DNA of 64,000 bases from Macrosoma leucophasiata (GCA_036365455.1 JAWQUS010000008.1:23543501-23607500); one strand, 5' to 3'; shown: positions 10,330-21,321, counted from the first letter of the stretch. The notes: generated by a model not told the origin, from the sequence alone. A program made the numbers and translations.

Positions 10330-10690
10330 AATTATAACACATATTATACCGCGATTAATTAACAAATTACCCTTAGATATAAAAACAAAAATTAGTATTA
10401 AAAACATAAAAAAGTTTATACCTGGAAAATATGAAAGATCTAACTTGAAAGTTTTTGTATGTTCAATCCCGTTTAACTTATAGGTTACCTACATTTTTAT
10501 TTTACTAAAGTTAGTTTTAAAAGATTGTATGCTTATAGTATATGTAGTTATAGTACTTGCGTACATAGTGAATTGTTTGACGTAGATTTGCATTTGAGAC
10601 AAACCTCAGTGGTTTTAAGTAATGTATTGCAAGCAAAAAATTGTATATTATTTTTATGTGTTTAATACATTTAAAAAAATATATCCTATT
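10330..10690 (+). pseudogene. Possible LINE tail (C-terminus plus 3' UTR)
   Basis: A short frame reads LPLDIKTKISIKNIKKFI then a stop, which resembles the PLDIR...FK end of CR1/jockey-group reverse transcriptases (compare PLDIRKSPSKFSFKRKL in the LINE at 21.4 kb). An AT-rich stretch follows. The match is short and no upstream domain is visible. Confidence 0.3.
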
Positions 10691-10926
10691 AAGCATTGAG
10701 GGAGGTCTCCGGGTCTCCTGCTAAGCATACTGACTTATTTGATACATAAAATTAACACATTCTATATTTTCAAATACTAGCAACACTTGTGATCTGCCTC
10801 GTGAACTAAGTATAAAAAAAACGTGTTAATATGTATGAACACAAAATAAATTAGCCAAACGGGCGCTTGGACATTTTGGGCTGAATAAATTTGGCCAGGG
10901 TCGCTCGATCTTATCTCGGTCCTTAA

Positions 10927-11222
10927 TTTTTTTTATGCAATGAAGGTGGCTATTTAACTTGGATGCGTACGCAGTTCGCAGAATGATAAGTACCGGACTG
11001 TAGCCTATAGACATCTACACAAAAACCAGAGTACAAAATGCAGATGCGTTGCCACCCCCGAGACCTAAGTTATGTCTCTGTGATAGTTATTATGGGGTTA
11101 CACATTACCATCTAACTGGAACACGATAGTGCTGAACCTTTAGTGGTTGATAGTCCTGATAGATTTGGTGATGCGGTGGTGCCTACGCCCTCGAGCTTCC
11201 ACAACGGAACTTTACCACCAGT
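10927..11222 (-). mobile_element. SINE-A copy, diverged
   Basis: Complete but diverged minus-strand copy: a poly-T end at 10927, the TATGTCTCTGTGATAG variant block, and TTTACCACCAGT at the 11222 end. Confidence 0.7.
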
Positions 11223-11274
11223 AAAATATATTACCTACCGTGCTGTTTTTTAATTCATCTTTCTCTTTTCTTTA

Positions 11275-11430
11275 TTCATGACGGTGGCAAACGAGCAAGC
11301 CACAATGGATGGTAAGCGAATACTGCAGCCTATAGAATAGTCTTTAAGTTGCAGTTTGTGGCAAATTGAATAGGTAACGCGATGGTACCTGCCTACGCCC
11401 TTCAGCTTCGACCAGACCTCCAGTCAATAT
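11275..11430 (-). mobile_element. SINE-A copy, internally deleted
   Basis: Both ends are recognisable (GGTGGCAAACGAGCAAGCC near 11283 and CCTACGCCCTTCAGCTTC near 11393), but most of the middle is missing. Confidence 0.55.
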
Positions 11431-11562
11431 ATGTGCATATTGTGCATGCGTGCGAAGCTAGGGTGGATCGCTACTTTTCTTGTAACTAAGTGTTAGAAAG
11501 TATAAATAAATAGAACCCTTATATGCATCGCTAAGCACAACACTCGAAATTCACGGGTCCGA

Positions 11563-11840
11563 ATTTTTTTATGTAATGGAAGTGGCAAACAAGCATGCAT
11601 TTCACATTGATGTTAAATGATGACTGCAGCCTATAGACACCACAAAGACCAAGGTCAAAATGCAGATTTGTTACTACTCCTGAGCCCAAGGTGTTATGCC
11701 TCTGTGCCGGAAATTACAGGGCCGTACATTACCACCAGACCTGAACACGATAGTGCTGAACACTACCATTTAGCGGCAAGTATATTTGGTAATGCGGTGG
11801 TGCCTACTCCCGCGAGCTCCATCATTGGAGCTCTACCATC
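11563..11840 (-). mobile_element. SINE-A copy
   Basis: Full-length minus-strand copy close to the consensus; the 5' end near 11840 is slightly damaged (CTACCATCGAT). Confidence 0.8.
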
Positions 11841-12312
11841 GATTTTACTAATTGTTTTTTTTTATCCGTTATATCAATTTAAAAACGAAACCGGCAGTTT
11901 GCTCCCCTTGTCTTCGTTTGTGCTCATGTATTTAAATGCATGAATTGAACTCTGTCTACCACGTCGGGGCATACAGGCGTGAATTGTATTTTAGGAAATT
12001 TGAAGACATTGTAAAAGAATTGTAAGAGAAAAATAATGTTTAATAGAACTTCTTTTTTTAAAGTTGTTTAAAAATACAAACTGCGTCTGAAGTGCAAAAC
12101 ACAGTATCAGTGTGATGAACTCAATAAATCAGGCCCGAGTAAGTAATTGTAGTACCTACGCCCACATTCGCACGCACGGCTAGGAATGCGAACATTGTGA
12201 AAAATAACATCGATGCTTGAAAAAAAAACATCGATAAAATAATACATTGCTTAACAACAACAATTTGGAGGAAACGTCTTATATTTTTCGAACACTAGAG
12301 AATCTTTCTTTA
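11841..12312. other. Unassigned AT-rich DNA
   Basis: No gene seen. A short stretch near 11950-11990 weakly recalls the 3' end of SINE-C. Confidence 0.3.
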
Positions 12313-12511
12313 TCCCTACTATATATTATATATTTATATATAATATTATAAATGCGAAAGTAACTCTGTCTGTTACCTTTTCAAACCAAACGACTGAACC
12401 GATTTTAATGAAATTTGGTACAGAGATAGAGCTGACTTTGAGAAAGAATATATGCTACTTAATTATGAATGAATCGACATCCACGCGGGCAAAGCCGCGG
12501 TCAACAGCTAG
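12313..12511 (+). mobile_element. Helitron H3 (non-autonomous), complete ends
   Basis: The element starts with TC after an A (A|TCCCTACTATATATTA) and ends CTAG before a T (CAACAGCTAG|T), the A-T flank expected of Helitrons. The CGGGCAAAGCCGCGGT block just before the end can form a small hairpin. About 200 bp, non-coding. A 3'-truncated relative is at 3.0 kb. Confidence 0.65.
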
Positions 12512-12683
12512 TAATTTATATAATATTATAGAGCTGACGAGTTTGTTTATTTGCTTGAACGTTTTCATCTCAGGCACTCTATTCCGATTTGAAAAATTCT
12601 TTCAGTGTTAGATAAACCATTTACCGAAGAAAGCTTTACGCTATATAACATCACGCTAAGATGAATAGGAGAGGGTAGGTAAC

Positions 12684-12967
12684 ATTTTTTTTATGTAAGG
12701 GAGGTGTCACAAACGTGCAGCTCGCATTGATTTTAAGTGATGGCTACAGCCTATAGACATCTGCCTAAAAACTAGAGGTCAAATGTAGATGCGTTGCCAG
12801 TTGCCACCCCTGTGACCAAAAGTGTCATGTCTCTGTGATAGTTATTACGGGGCCATACATTAACCATCTTACCGGAACACGATAGTGCTGAATACCACCA
12901 TTTGGCGTCAGATAGATTAGGTAATGCGGTGGTGCGTACGCCCTCGATACACTGGAACTTTGCCAGT
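12684..12967 (-). mobile_element. SINE-A copy, left arm of a head-to-head pair
   Basis: Complete minus-strand copy whose 5' end (12967) faces the 5' end of the next copy (12997), leaving a 29-bp spacer. More diverged than its partner. Confidence 0.75.
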
Positions 12968-12996
12968 AAAAAGACAGTTTACATACAAAAGCTTTG

Positions 12997-13284
12997 ACTG
13001 GTGGTAGAGCTCCAGTGACGGAGCTCGCGGGCGTAGAGACCACCGCATTACCTAATAGGTGTACTTGCCGCCAAACGGTAGTGTTCAGCACTATCGTGTT
13101 CTGGTCAGGTGGTAATGTACGGCTCCGTAATTTCCGGCAAAGAGGCATAACACCTAATGCCTCAGGAGTAGCAGCGCATCTGCATTTGACCTCTGGTCAT
13201 TATGTGGATGTCTATAGGCTGCAGTCATCACTTAACATCAATGTGAACTGCACGCTTGTTTTGCCACTTTTATAACATAAAAAA
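12997..13284 (+). mobile_element. SINE-A copy, right arm of a head-to-head pair
   Basis: Full-length plus-strand copy close to consensus, starting ACTGGTGGTAGAGCTCC at 12997. With the preceding copy it makes a 600-bp imperfect palindrome. Confidence 0.85.
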
Positions 13285-13799
13285 GCAAATATCGATGTTT
13301 TAGTATACATACTCCTTGCATCCCTACGCCGGACCCATTGCACGATGCTAACGTATACAACAGTTTAGCTGACGGCGACTTAAAAGGCGTTAACTTGTGT
13401 TTGAGTCAACATACCCTTTGTCGTGCCGCACAAGACGATTTTTAATGCGAATTACCGTTCGTATTACGGATCAAGTTACGTTAGTAAAATATTGTGTTAA
13501 ATACTATCGCATCGTAAACGGATATGGAGCTGAGTTTTAAGAAACGATTAAAAGTATTATCTACTCATACTACCTAATAACTTTGATCTTGACGAATAAG
13601 TTTTTCTTTTTTGATCATCATTGAAGGAATTGAATTTTTTTTTGTGATAATTACTTTTACTAAGTATTTTAAATTCTGATTTTTATTTACTATTAATATA
13701 TGTTTTTGCTATCACTATATGTAATGGTTATTCACTCTAGGTAATGTATGATTTCTTGACGTTTTGAAAGTATCTGTAAAGATCTATTCGAAATAACGG
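13285..13799. other. Unassigned DNA
   Basis: No gene or shared repeat detected between two SINE-A copies. Confidence 0.3.
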
Positions 13800-13957
13800 C
13801 GCTGTAATTTCCGGCACAGAGGCACCGAAGTGGTAACGCATCTGCTCTTCGACCTCTGGTCTTTGTGTGGATGTCTATAGGCTGCAGTCATCACTTAAAA
13901 TCAATGTGAACTGCATGCTTGTTTGCCACTTTCATAACATTAGAAATAAAAAAAAAT
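13800..13957 (+). mobile_element. SINE-A 3' half
   Basis: Starts inside the element at CTGTAATTTCCGGCACAG and runs to the A-rich tail. 5'-truncated. Confidence 0.75.
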
Positions 13958-14008
13958 CTTTCTTTCTGTCCCGACGAACTTCGTATCACTTGATTTAAAA
14001 GTGGATTT

Positions 14009-14253
14009 TACTGGTGGTAGAGTTCCAGAGTATGAGCAGTATGAGCTAGAGAGCGTAGGCACCACCGCATTACCTATCTATCTGTCGCTATATGGTAGTG
14101 TTCAGCACTGCGATGTTCCGGTCAGATGGTAATGTATGACCCTGTAATTGTCGGCACAGAGGTGTAACTCCTTAGGCCTCAGTGATAACGCATCTGCATT
14201 TTGACCTCTGGTCAATGTGTGGGTGTCCATAGGCTGCACTCATCAGTCAACAC
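14009..14253 (+). mobile_element. SINE-A copy, 3'-truncated
   Basis: Starts at the normal ACTGGTGGTAGAG end but stops just after GGCTGCACTCATCAG, losing the tail. Confidence 0.75.
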
Positions 14254-14305
14254 AACATTCATTACAGAGAAAAACCTACACATATATTAATGTGTGTAGG
14301 TTTTT

Positions 14306-14529
14306 TATGTATACACATATTTATGTATGGGTATTAACCCAAACTACTGCTAGGTATGAATCTGTGTCGTGGGTGCCGTTGCACACATACAACACATACC
14401 TACTCAAACACCCAGACCTGAATCAAATATCTGTAGGCCATACAAATATTTGTCTCGGTGCGGGGATCGAACCCCGCGACTCTTGGAATCAAACCGTCAT
14501 CTCACACCGCAGGACTAACCGGGTCATCA
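14306..14529 (-). mobile_element. SINE-D copy 2
   Basis: Near-complete minus-strand SINE-D. In sense orientation the head reads CCCGGTTAGTCCTGCGGTG (A box with one change) and the B box is GGTTCGATCCC. The tail lies toward 14306. Confidence 0.8.
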
Positions 14530-14827
14530 AATACTTAACACACGCAGAAACAAAGGTTCGCGCGTTAAATATTTATTACAACCAATATAACCCTAAAAAA
14601 GGTCGCTCCATTTTTGGACGCAACCCTTGTAATAGGTAAGCATAACCCTCGCTCCGGATGTAAACAAATGTAAATCACGCCGGGCATATTAGCCACATGT
14701 GTTATGGTTGGTTAAAAAACTGGTCTCACAAAAAAAATACAATTATACAACACGGTCGCCGACAGCTATTGACAACGACTCGGGTTTTGGACGACTTCAA
14801 AAAAGCCCAAAAATAATTTCTTTTATA

Positions 14828-15143
14828 CTAGATGTGCCCGCGACTTCGTCCACGTGAGAAAAAATATGATTGTTCAGCATCTACCCGTACGAAGTCGTGG
14901 GCGCAGCTAGTATAAAAGAAGTTACTCCTTATTACATCAGATATCTGCCAGTGAAAGTCCCGTCAAAATCGGTCCAGCCGTTCCCAAGATTAGCCTCGCC
15001 AAAGCGACAGACAGACAGACAAAAATTGTTAAAAATGTTCTTTTGGTATATGTTCCGTGTATACATATGCATTTAGTAATAAGCAGTTATTTTAATATTA
15101 CAAACCGACACTCCAGTTTTATTTATTTGTACCTATGTATAGA
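14828..15143 (-). mobile_element. Helitron H1 copy 1
   Basis: Bounded by CTAG (14828-14831, with A outside) and GA (15142-15143, the complement of the 5' TC, with T outside). Near the CTAG end are two inverted segments (CCCGCGACTTCGTCC and CGAAGTCGTGGGCGC) that form a stem of about 15 bp. CAGACAGACAGAC lies in the middle. Non-coding. Confidence 0.65.
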
Positions 15144-15148
15144 TAATG

Positions 15149-15267
15149 AATATGGTAAACAAGCATGCAGCTCACATTGATGTTAAGTGATTACTGCGGC
15201 CTGTAGACAATTACACAAAGACCAGAGGTCAAAATGCAGGTGCGTTGCCACCCCTGAGACCTAAACC
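15149..15267 (-). mobile_element. SINE-A 3' fragment
   Basis: Only the 3' 120 bases (GGTAAACAAGCATGCAGCTC to CCACCCCTGAGACC) are present, next to Helitron H1. Confidence 0.7.
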
Positions 15268-15416
15268 TGCAGACTATAGACACCCACACCACAGTATAAG
15301 TACATAAACATGTTCGTTTTCTTTAGACTGTGCCCACACAAAGTCATATTGTCAATTTTGTAGCGTCTAACTTTTTTCTGGAAGTGTTTTCGTCCGCAGG
15401 TATTGTAAAAGCTATA

Positions 15417-15476
15417 CTGGGTACTTTTTATCCCGGAAAAATGTCTGTTCGTTTGTGTGTTTGTGCACGCTAGTGT
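15417..15476. repeat. Short dispersed repeat (ACTTTTTATCCCGG type)
   Basis: The block TGGGTACTTTTTATCCCGG followed by AAAAATGTCTGT and GTTTGTGCACGCTA recurs at 29.7 kb. It is probably a fragment of a longer Helitron-like element. Confidence 0.5.
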
Positions 15477-15524
15477 TTTAATAAATATGATGTATTCCAT
15501 GAAGCGATAAAACGAATCTGTCTT

Positions 15525-15669
15525 AGTGCGAGATTCACAGACCGCACTACGACTTTACTTTGAGCAAAGTATGCTTAGAACTGTCAGAAATGTATTGGTT
15601 TTGACAGTTCGAAGCGTACTTTGCTCGAAAGTAAAGTCGTAGTGCGGTCTGTGAATCTCACCCTTAGTC
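15525..15669. mobile_element. Perfectly folding MITE with CTTAG flanks
   Basis: Long inverted arms (about 60 bases each, starting GAGATTCACAGACCGCACTA) enclose a loop of about 16 bases, with a CTTAG on each side (15525-15529 and 15665-15669) as a candidate target duplication. The arms are almost identical, so insertion was recent or the fold is maintained. Non-coding. Confidence 0.75.
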
Positions 15670-15679
15670 TGTGATCCTC

Positions 15680-15960
15680 GGCCAAAGTACAAGCACAAGT
15701 GTTCCTATGCCTGTCGCCTAGATGTTAAGATGTGTGCGTGAAATTGTTTATGTATTTTGTTAAAGTCAAGGTGTTCGTTTCGTAGTAATAGACGATTTTT
15801 GTAGTGTGTGTGTGGGTATCACACGTATTTCCCCCCGCAAAAAAAAATTCAGACTTTATTACCGATGCAAAACATCGGTAATAAATGCTATGGCTACTCC
15901 CCTCCGGTTCGCCGCGGTTGCCTCGGCCGGTGGCCCATGTTGCTCAACGGCAACCATCTA
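15680..15960 (+). mobile_element. MITE E copy 2, left end lost
   Basis: Shares the internal GAAATTGTTTATGTATTTTG and AATAGACGATTTTTGTAGTG blocks with the other E copies and ends with the right inverted repeat (CCGGTGGCCCATGTTGCTC). The left inverted repeat is missing. Confidence 0.6.
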
Positions 15961-16240
15961 CATTCGTATTGTAGGTACCTATATATTTTATTATTTGTTC
16001 GTTCGCCATTTCCCCAATCGGAGCATGTCTTGTTTCATTATAAACAGATTTAGACATTTTATTTCTTTATGCCATAAAGTGGCCAACAGCCCGCATCCAT
16101 TTACCTCTGCCTATCCCATCGGGGGATACACACGTGTAGTTTCATTACGTTTATAAATACCTATTGTGATGTTCAGCAAACGCGGAAGATGGTGGAAGCA
16201 AAACGAACGAAGCATAATTTTAGAGATCCATGAGGCATGA

Positions 16241-16290
16241 ACGTCTTAGTCAAAACACGAGACTACGTTCTCGTGTTTTGACTAAGACGT
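16241..16290. repeat. 22-bp perfect hairpin
   Basis: Arms 16241-16262 and 16269-16290 (ACGTCTTAGTCAAAACACGA plus GA, and its complement) are exact and separated by 6 bases. Probably a short MITE or hairpin element. Confidence 0.9.
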
Positions 16291-16343
16291 CAAATTCCAA
16301 ATCATACTTACGGGAAAATAAATCTAGTATTTAGCAATTTAGA

Positions 16344-16443
16344 AAAACGTAACCGGAGAATCGTGGGTGTTTGCATGTATGCTTGAATGCATGCATTTAC
16401 CTCTGTCTACCCCTTCGGGGATTACAGGCGTGAAGTTACGTTT
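16344..16443 (+). mobile_element. SINE-C 3' part
   Basis: Last 100 bases of SINE-C (CGTGGGTGTTTGCATGTATG through GGGGATTACAGGCGTGAAG). A weaker 3' fragment also lies near 16085-16150. Confidence 0.75.
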
Positions 16444-16507
16444 AGAAATCTAAATAACATAATTCTATTATTAATATTGATCTACTCTATCTTAATGGCA
16501 TTTAACT

Positions 16508-16633
16508 GACGACCCGGTTTGCTTGTGTGACAATCGCTTGAGGAGCGCGGATTCGATGAATACCTATTTGTATGGCCTACAGGTATTTGTTTTGAGTCCG
16601 GGTCTTTATGTATATGTTGTGTGTACAACGGCA
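16508..16633 (+). mobile_element. SINE-D, damaged
   Basis: Starts GACGACCCGGTTTGC, has a mutated B-box region (GGATTCGATGAA), then the TGTATGGCCTACAGGTATTT block; truncated at the ACAACGGCA block. Confidence 0.6.
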
Positions 16634-16791
16634 AAAATGAACCACGATACATGTGTACCTGGTGTGGGACTAGTGTAAACGCACCTATTTTATTTACCTA
16701 TATATTTAAAAACGAAAGCTCACTCATCACGAAATCTCAGAAACCACATTTGCATGGGGTATTTTTAGGTATTTTAAATTATATATTTATA

Positions 16792-16824
<33 letters not shown>

Positions 16825-17035
16825 TGATTAATTGAACACATTTAATTTTTTAATTCAGTATACTTCACTCGCTACATAAACCGTAAAAAAATCCGCCTAT
16901 AGTTTTTTATACGCCAGCTCTGTTGTGGCATACTGGAAATTTAATTTTCAAGGTACGCTGAACATTTCAGGTTCCCCTCTATACCAGACGTTACGTACTC
17001 CTTCCTTCTACACTATGTAATTAAAATTAAATATA
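16634..17035. other. AT-rich DNA with a (TA)n microsatellite
   Basis: Contains a TA dinucleotide run at about 16797-16823. No gene recognised. Confidence 0.4.
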
Positions 17036-17395
17036 TTTCGTTCATGATTGAACGAACCATAAGAACCGGGTCTACAAATCTGTGCGATCCATTGGTTCGT
17101 TTCGTTGAAAATGACCCGTTCGTTCGATGACCCGTCATAGCATCGAAGATCGCGGCGATCTGAGTGATTGAAATAAAACGAGTGCGAACCAGTACCATTT
17201 ATCGACTGATTGATCTGGCTCGCTGATTCAAATGAACTGCTGAGCTATTACGAGAAAATGGATCCCATTTCATAGAACTAGATTTAATGAGCAACTTTTC
17301 CAATCTTTGAATCAATGAACCAATCAATCAATTGAACGGGTCGAATGAACCGGGTCTTTTTATCAATGGATCAATATTAAGACGGTTCTTTGCAA
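17036..17395. repeat. Cluster of GAAC/GGGTC-type short motifs
   Basis: Many direct and inverted copies of GAACGAAC, GAACCGGGTC, ATGACCCGTTCG and AACGGGTCGAATGAACC occur within 360 bases, with outer blocks that are roughly complementary. This is the pattern of subterminal repeats of a DNA transposon, possibly hAT-like; no transposase was found. Confidence 0.4.
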
Positions 17396-17933
17396 TCGAA
17401 TGAATGTTACATACTTAATTGAAATGCAATAAGACGCAATGGCGCGGATGCTCTACATAAATTGTCATTCCGGGAAAAGGGCCGCCCACCTGGCAGCCCT
17501 GTCATAAGACGTGTGGCCGCGGCGTGGTTACATTTACGGTTGGTTGTATATTTTGTTAGGGCTGGTTGGTGCGATAACAAAGGGATGATGACGGCTGTAT
17601 CCTGCACGTCTCGATCTTTTCGTCTGACCTTTCAAACAGCTGACCTGTTGTCTATTGAGAGTAATACATGTACAACAATACTAGTATTTGTATACTCTTT
17701 GAACAACACCTCTTCGGATGACTCGACGCCTACTATTTGTAAAGAGTGACATTTCATCCACGGATAAAATATATTTGCGGATGAGCTGTCACCTAAGTCG
17801 TATTGAGGTTCTGCTCTTCAAAATGAAAAACTGGGAAAGTACTTGTCGGGCTATATAACGTTCCGTGTCAGTACATTCTATAAGTTGTACGACAATTAGG
17901 TAATCGTAAGGAAGATTTTTTTTCTACTGGAAG
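17396..17933. other. Unassigned DNA, locally GC-richer
   Basis: The part at 17460-17560 is GC-rich relative to its surroundings, with short overlapping open frames but no domain. Confidence 0.3.
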
Positions 17934-18318
17934 TTTCTTCCGCCAGTGCAGTCAGTCAATCGAACAATGGCGGTCATACCATTCCAATAGTGCGGTACAT
18001 AGAGCAACACGGGCCACCGGCTGCGGCGGACCGGAGGGGAGTAGCCATATGCAGGCTGACTCCTCTGCAAAAGTACAAGACCAAGGTCCTTTGCCTGTTG
18101 CCCAGATATTTTAATGTGTGCGTGAAATTGTTCATGTATTTTGTTAAAGTCAAGGTGTGAGTTTTGCTGTAATAGACGATTTTTGTAGTGTGAGTGTGTG
18201 TCACACGTATTTCTCCCTGCAAAAAACGACAGACTGTTTTGCATCGGTAATAAACGCTATGGCTACTTCCCATTCGGTCGCCGTGACCGGTGGGTCGAGT
18301 TGCTCTATGGGGCGGTAG
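17934..18318 (+). mobile_element. MITE E copy 3, most complete
   Basis: Has the outer left end (CTACTGGAAGTTTCTTCC), the inner inverted repeat (ACACGGGCCACCGGCTGCGG) and the matching right one (CGCCGTGACCGGTGGGTC). The internal segment is shared with the copies at 4.4 and 15.7 kb. Non-coding. Confidence 0.6.
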
Positions 18319-18533
18319 TGTAGCATAAATAACAAAGCAGCGTCCCGCGATAAAACTAGTGCCACTGCGATCGCCAATCCGTCTGCCAAGCGTGGCTATT
18401 ATAGCATGTTCTCCCCTAATGACTCATGACACTGTTGTGGGCGTCTTCGGGGAAGGCTTTGTCCAGCTGTGGACGTCATTCGGCTGGAGTGATGATGGTG
18501 ACTGTCTTAGATTAGGTGGGTAATTAGTGGGAG
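18319..18533. other. Possible RTE-type retroposon 3' tail
   Basis: GGCTTTGTCCAGCTGTGGAC followed by GTCATTCGGCTGGAGTGATG resembles the GTCCAGCAGTGGAC...GATGATG 3' end of RTE-group elements. No coding part was recognised. Confidence 0.35.
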
Positions 18534-18606
18534 CCTTTTTTTAAAATGTAATAGAAGTGGTAAACAAGCATGCAGTTTAGTGATGACTGCAGCCTAAAAA
18601 CAAGAG
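18534..18606 (-). mobile_element. SINE-A 3' fragment
   Basis: About 70 bases of the 3' end (GTGGTAAACAAGCATGCAG, TGATGACTGCAGCC) after a T-rich tail. Confidence 0.6.
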
Positions 18607-18856
18607 CCTTGCAATACACTGTTGTGACCGGTAGGTAGATTTGTTTATAAATAAAGTATAGTCAGAGAATATGTACTAAGTTTGTTTTGTATAAAACAAA
18701 TTTCTCATTTTTTACTTTTGCTATGGTTTCTTTTTTTTTGATGCGAATGTACAAGCGCTTAGATTTATTTATGCGAAGACATGTAAATGGTTTTGAGTTA
18801 TATTTTTTTCCTTTATTATCTTTCTTGTTGTAAACACTGTTTGTCTTCCGAATAAA

Positions 18857-19065
18857 ATTAAATAAATATAGAATGGACACTTCTATGTCCCGGCCGATTT
18901 CCCCGCATCACCCAACCTCCTCCTCTCTTATGGGCGACGGTTAGTATTTTGTACGTGCTACGCACACAGGTGCACGTGTAAATACACGTCACTGATTGAT
19001 GTCGGTGTAATAGAGACCAAATTAAGCGTTTGTATTGAAATTTGGCGGAGTGTCCGCGGTGTGGT
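18857..19065 (-). mobile_element. Repeat F copy 2
   Basis: Matches copy 1 and the copy at 61.1 kb over the whole length (GAATGGACACTTC, GTACGTGCTACGCACACAGG, ATTTGGCGGAGTGTCCGC). Confidence 0.75.
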
Positions 19066-19179
19066 ATAGTACCTTCAATACAGTGATGATGACCTTGAAT
19101 GCATCTCGCTCTGTTTCGCGCAAACTCGGTAGTTTTTTTGATGGTGGAAGTGGAATGGGATATAAAATGCAACCACCTC

Positions 19180-19480
19180 CACGTTATCTATGCTATCCTG
19201 ATGAACAGCAATCGATTTATAAGGTTATGTTGACGCTATACAAGACTGTTGCAGTTTTGAGGGTTCTGTAGTAAACTAGGAACTTACAGTTTCGCCATGT
19301 CCGTCTGTCTGTGCGTCTGTATGTCCGTCCGCGGATTAGCGCAAAAACTATTAGTACCAGAGACTTAAAATTTGGCTCAAGTATACACCATAATCACGCC
19401 GATAAAGTTGCAAAAAAAAATTATTTGGGGTACCTCCTCTACATGTAACATTTTTTTATTTCTATATAATGTGCGATATC
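19180..19480 (+). repeat. Dispersed repeat L (GTCCGTCTGTCTG type)
   Basis: Includes AAGACTGTTGCAGTTTTGAG, GTTTCGCCATGTCCGTCTG and a GATTAGCGCAAAAACTATTA block; related fragments occur near 30.0 and 61.6 kb. A common lepidopteran dispersed repeat pattern; its class is not resolved here. Confidence 0.45.
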
Positions 19481-19672
19481 GTTAAGTAAGTCTTTCAAAA
19501 ATAAAGCTTTAAAGTGCCAATTTTCGTTGGAGTCAAGTGTTCCCACACCCTACCAACTAAACGGTTGTTGTTAGAAATTTAGATGTTACGGCAATAGTAA
19601 CGAAATGATATACGTTCGCAAACATTACGGCGATTCATTTTTATTTATACCTATTTATTATAAATACCTATA

Positions 19673-20083
19673 CAGGGTTAATTGATGTAATGGCGCATCA
19701 CCTGAAGGCAGCCTCTTTACATCAATACCAACAACATTTTGTTCTACGACTTTTTCAAATAAATAGTGTTTGAAATTTAAGTTTTCCCAAACAAAATATT
19801 TTGTTCTAAATAGCATTTACTCTTGGCGTAGGTCGGTACCTATGCCACGCACCTTGTCTAGGCAATATATCGCCACGAGCAGCGCGGCGCAGGGTTGCGG
19901 GGTGACACAGCAGCGGCAATGCTGAATGCTCTTTTAAACTTTTGAAAACAGTTTTTTGTTTTTTTTTGGGTTATTTATCAAGATTTATAAAAAGTCGTAG
20001 TACAAATAAAATTAAATGTTGTTGATTGATGTAGAGAGGCTGCCTGCAAGAGGTGATGCGCTAATTTCAATTAATACAGCGTT
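19673..20083. mobile_element. MITE with about 60-bp terminal inverted repeats
   Basis: The left end contains GCGCATCACCTGAAGGCAGC and CCTCTTTACATCAAT; the right end is its inverted, slightly diverged match (GAGAGGCTGCCTGCAAGAGG, TGATGCGC). The 400-bp unit has no transposase. Confidence 0.7.
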
Positions 20084-20531
20084 AAGGTTTTTTTTTTAAT
20101 CTTTTGAATATATATTTGAACAGCTATTTTGCTATTCTTCTTGGAGGCTTATGAATTAAGAATTTATGGTTCAACCATTCTTGAGCCATACGAGCACAAT
20201 TTTGCACTTTGCAGAGTGCAAAATAAGTGCATTTCCTGCTGCGTATTGCCCACAGAAGTGCAATGTATTGCACCTTAGTTACCAGGAACTCATAACAGGT
20301 GAAGGTATATTTACTGCACAAGTGCATCCCTGTTTCACCACCTTTCCCATCCCACTAACGGCTGGAACATTGCGATTGCGCGCTAGGTAATATGCAAGCC
20401 GGAATGCACTGTCGCCTCACATTTCAATTGACATTTTCATAATACAGGTAGCTTGGTAACATCGGGCTAGGTTCAATGACTGAACTTAGTATGGAAAATA
20501 AACTTTTTAACAAAAAACTGCCGCGCCGTGA
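20084..20531. other. Unassigned DNA
   Basis: Contains repeated TGCACTT/AAGTGCA words between about 20200 and 20330 on both strands, but no gene or shared repeat. Confidence 0.3.
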
Positions 20532-20819
20532 TTTTTTTTTAATGTAATTGTAGTGGTAAACAAGCATGCAGTTCACATTGATGTTAAGTGATTACTGCAG
20601 CCTATAGACACTCACACAAAGACCAAGGTCAAAATGCAGATGCGTTACCACTCCTGAGGCCTAAGGTGTTATGCCTCTGTGCCGGAAATTACAGGGCCGT
20701 ATATTACCACCTGACCGGTACACGATAGTACTAAACACTACCATTTAGCGGCAAGTATATTAGGTAATGCAGTGGTGCCTACGCCCGCGAGCTCCGTCAC
20801 TGGAGCTCTACCACCAGTG
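20532..20819 (-). mobile_element. SINE-A copy, full length
   Basis: Minus-strand copy close to consensus, poly-T at 20532 and ACTGGTGGTAGAGCTCC (sense) at 20819. Confidence 0.85.
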
Positions 20820-21002
20820 ACTTTGATAGTTCAGTACGTTTGTGATCTCTATCCCCGACACGGCCATTCTGACAAGTCGCACGTCTTCGTGCGATAACCT
20901 GTAACAAGGACACATCTCTGAGAGTATGATAGTTCACTCGGCCGTTCCTGACCCAACTATGAGGTGTCATTAATTCGCTGTTGTATTTGTGCCTACTCGT
21001 CA

Positions 21003-21080
21003 TTAAGTAAGTAAGTAAGTAAGTAAGTCTTTATTGTACACCAAAAGAAAAACATAAATACAGAAATAACTGACACATCC
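21003..21080 (-). mobile_element. Tail of another retroposon with (CTTA)n end
   Basis: In the minus direction it reads TTTCTTTTGGTGTACAATAA then AGACTTACTTACTT, a LINE-like 3' end with a tetranucleotide tail. It abuts the CR1-like LINE. Confidence 0.5.
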
Positions 21081-21321
21081 TTATTTATTTATTTATTTAT
21101 TTAAACTTTAATGCACATTTAGGTACATTAGGCGGACTTAATGCCATAAGGCATTCTCTACCAGTCGACCTAGTGGTAGTGGATCCATATTGTGGGGGTG
21201 CAATATAAAAAAAAAATAAAAATAAAAAAACCATAGAGAAACAGAAATCATAGGAAAATAAAAAATAAAATAATAAACAAATTACTTAATGGGAGCTTAC
21301 AGACAAATTACATAAAGATAT

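Noticed and set aside
11617..11943. 108-codon frame through a SINE-A
   Set aside because: Other SINE-A copies have stops and indels at the same places, so it is chance.
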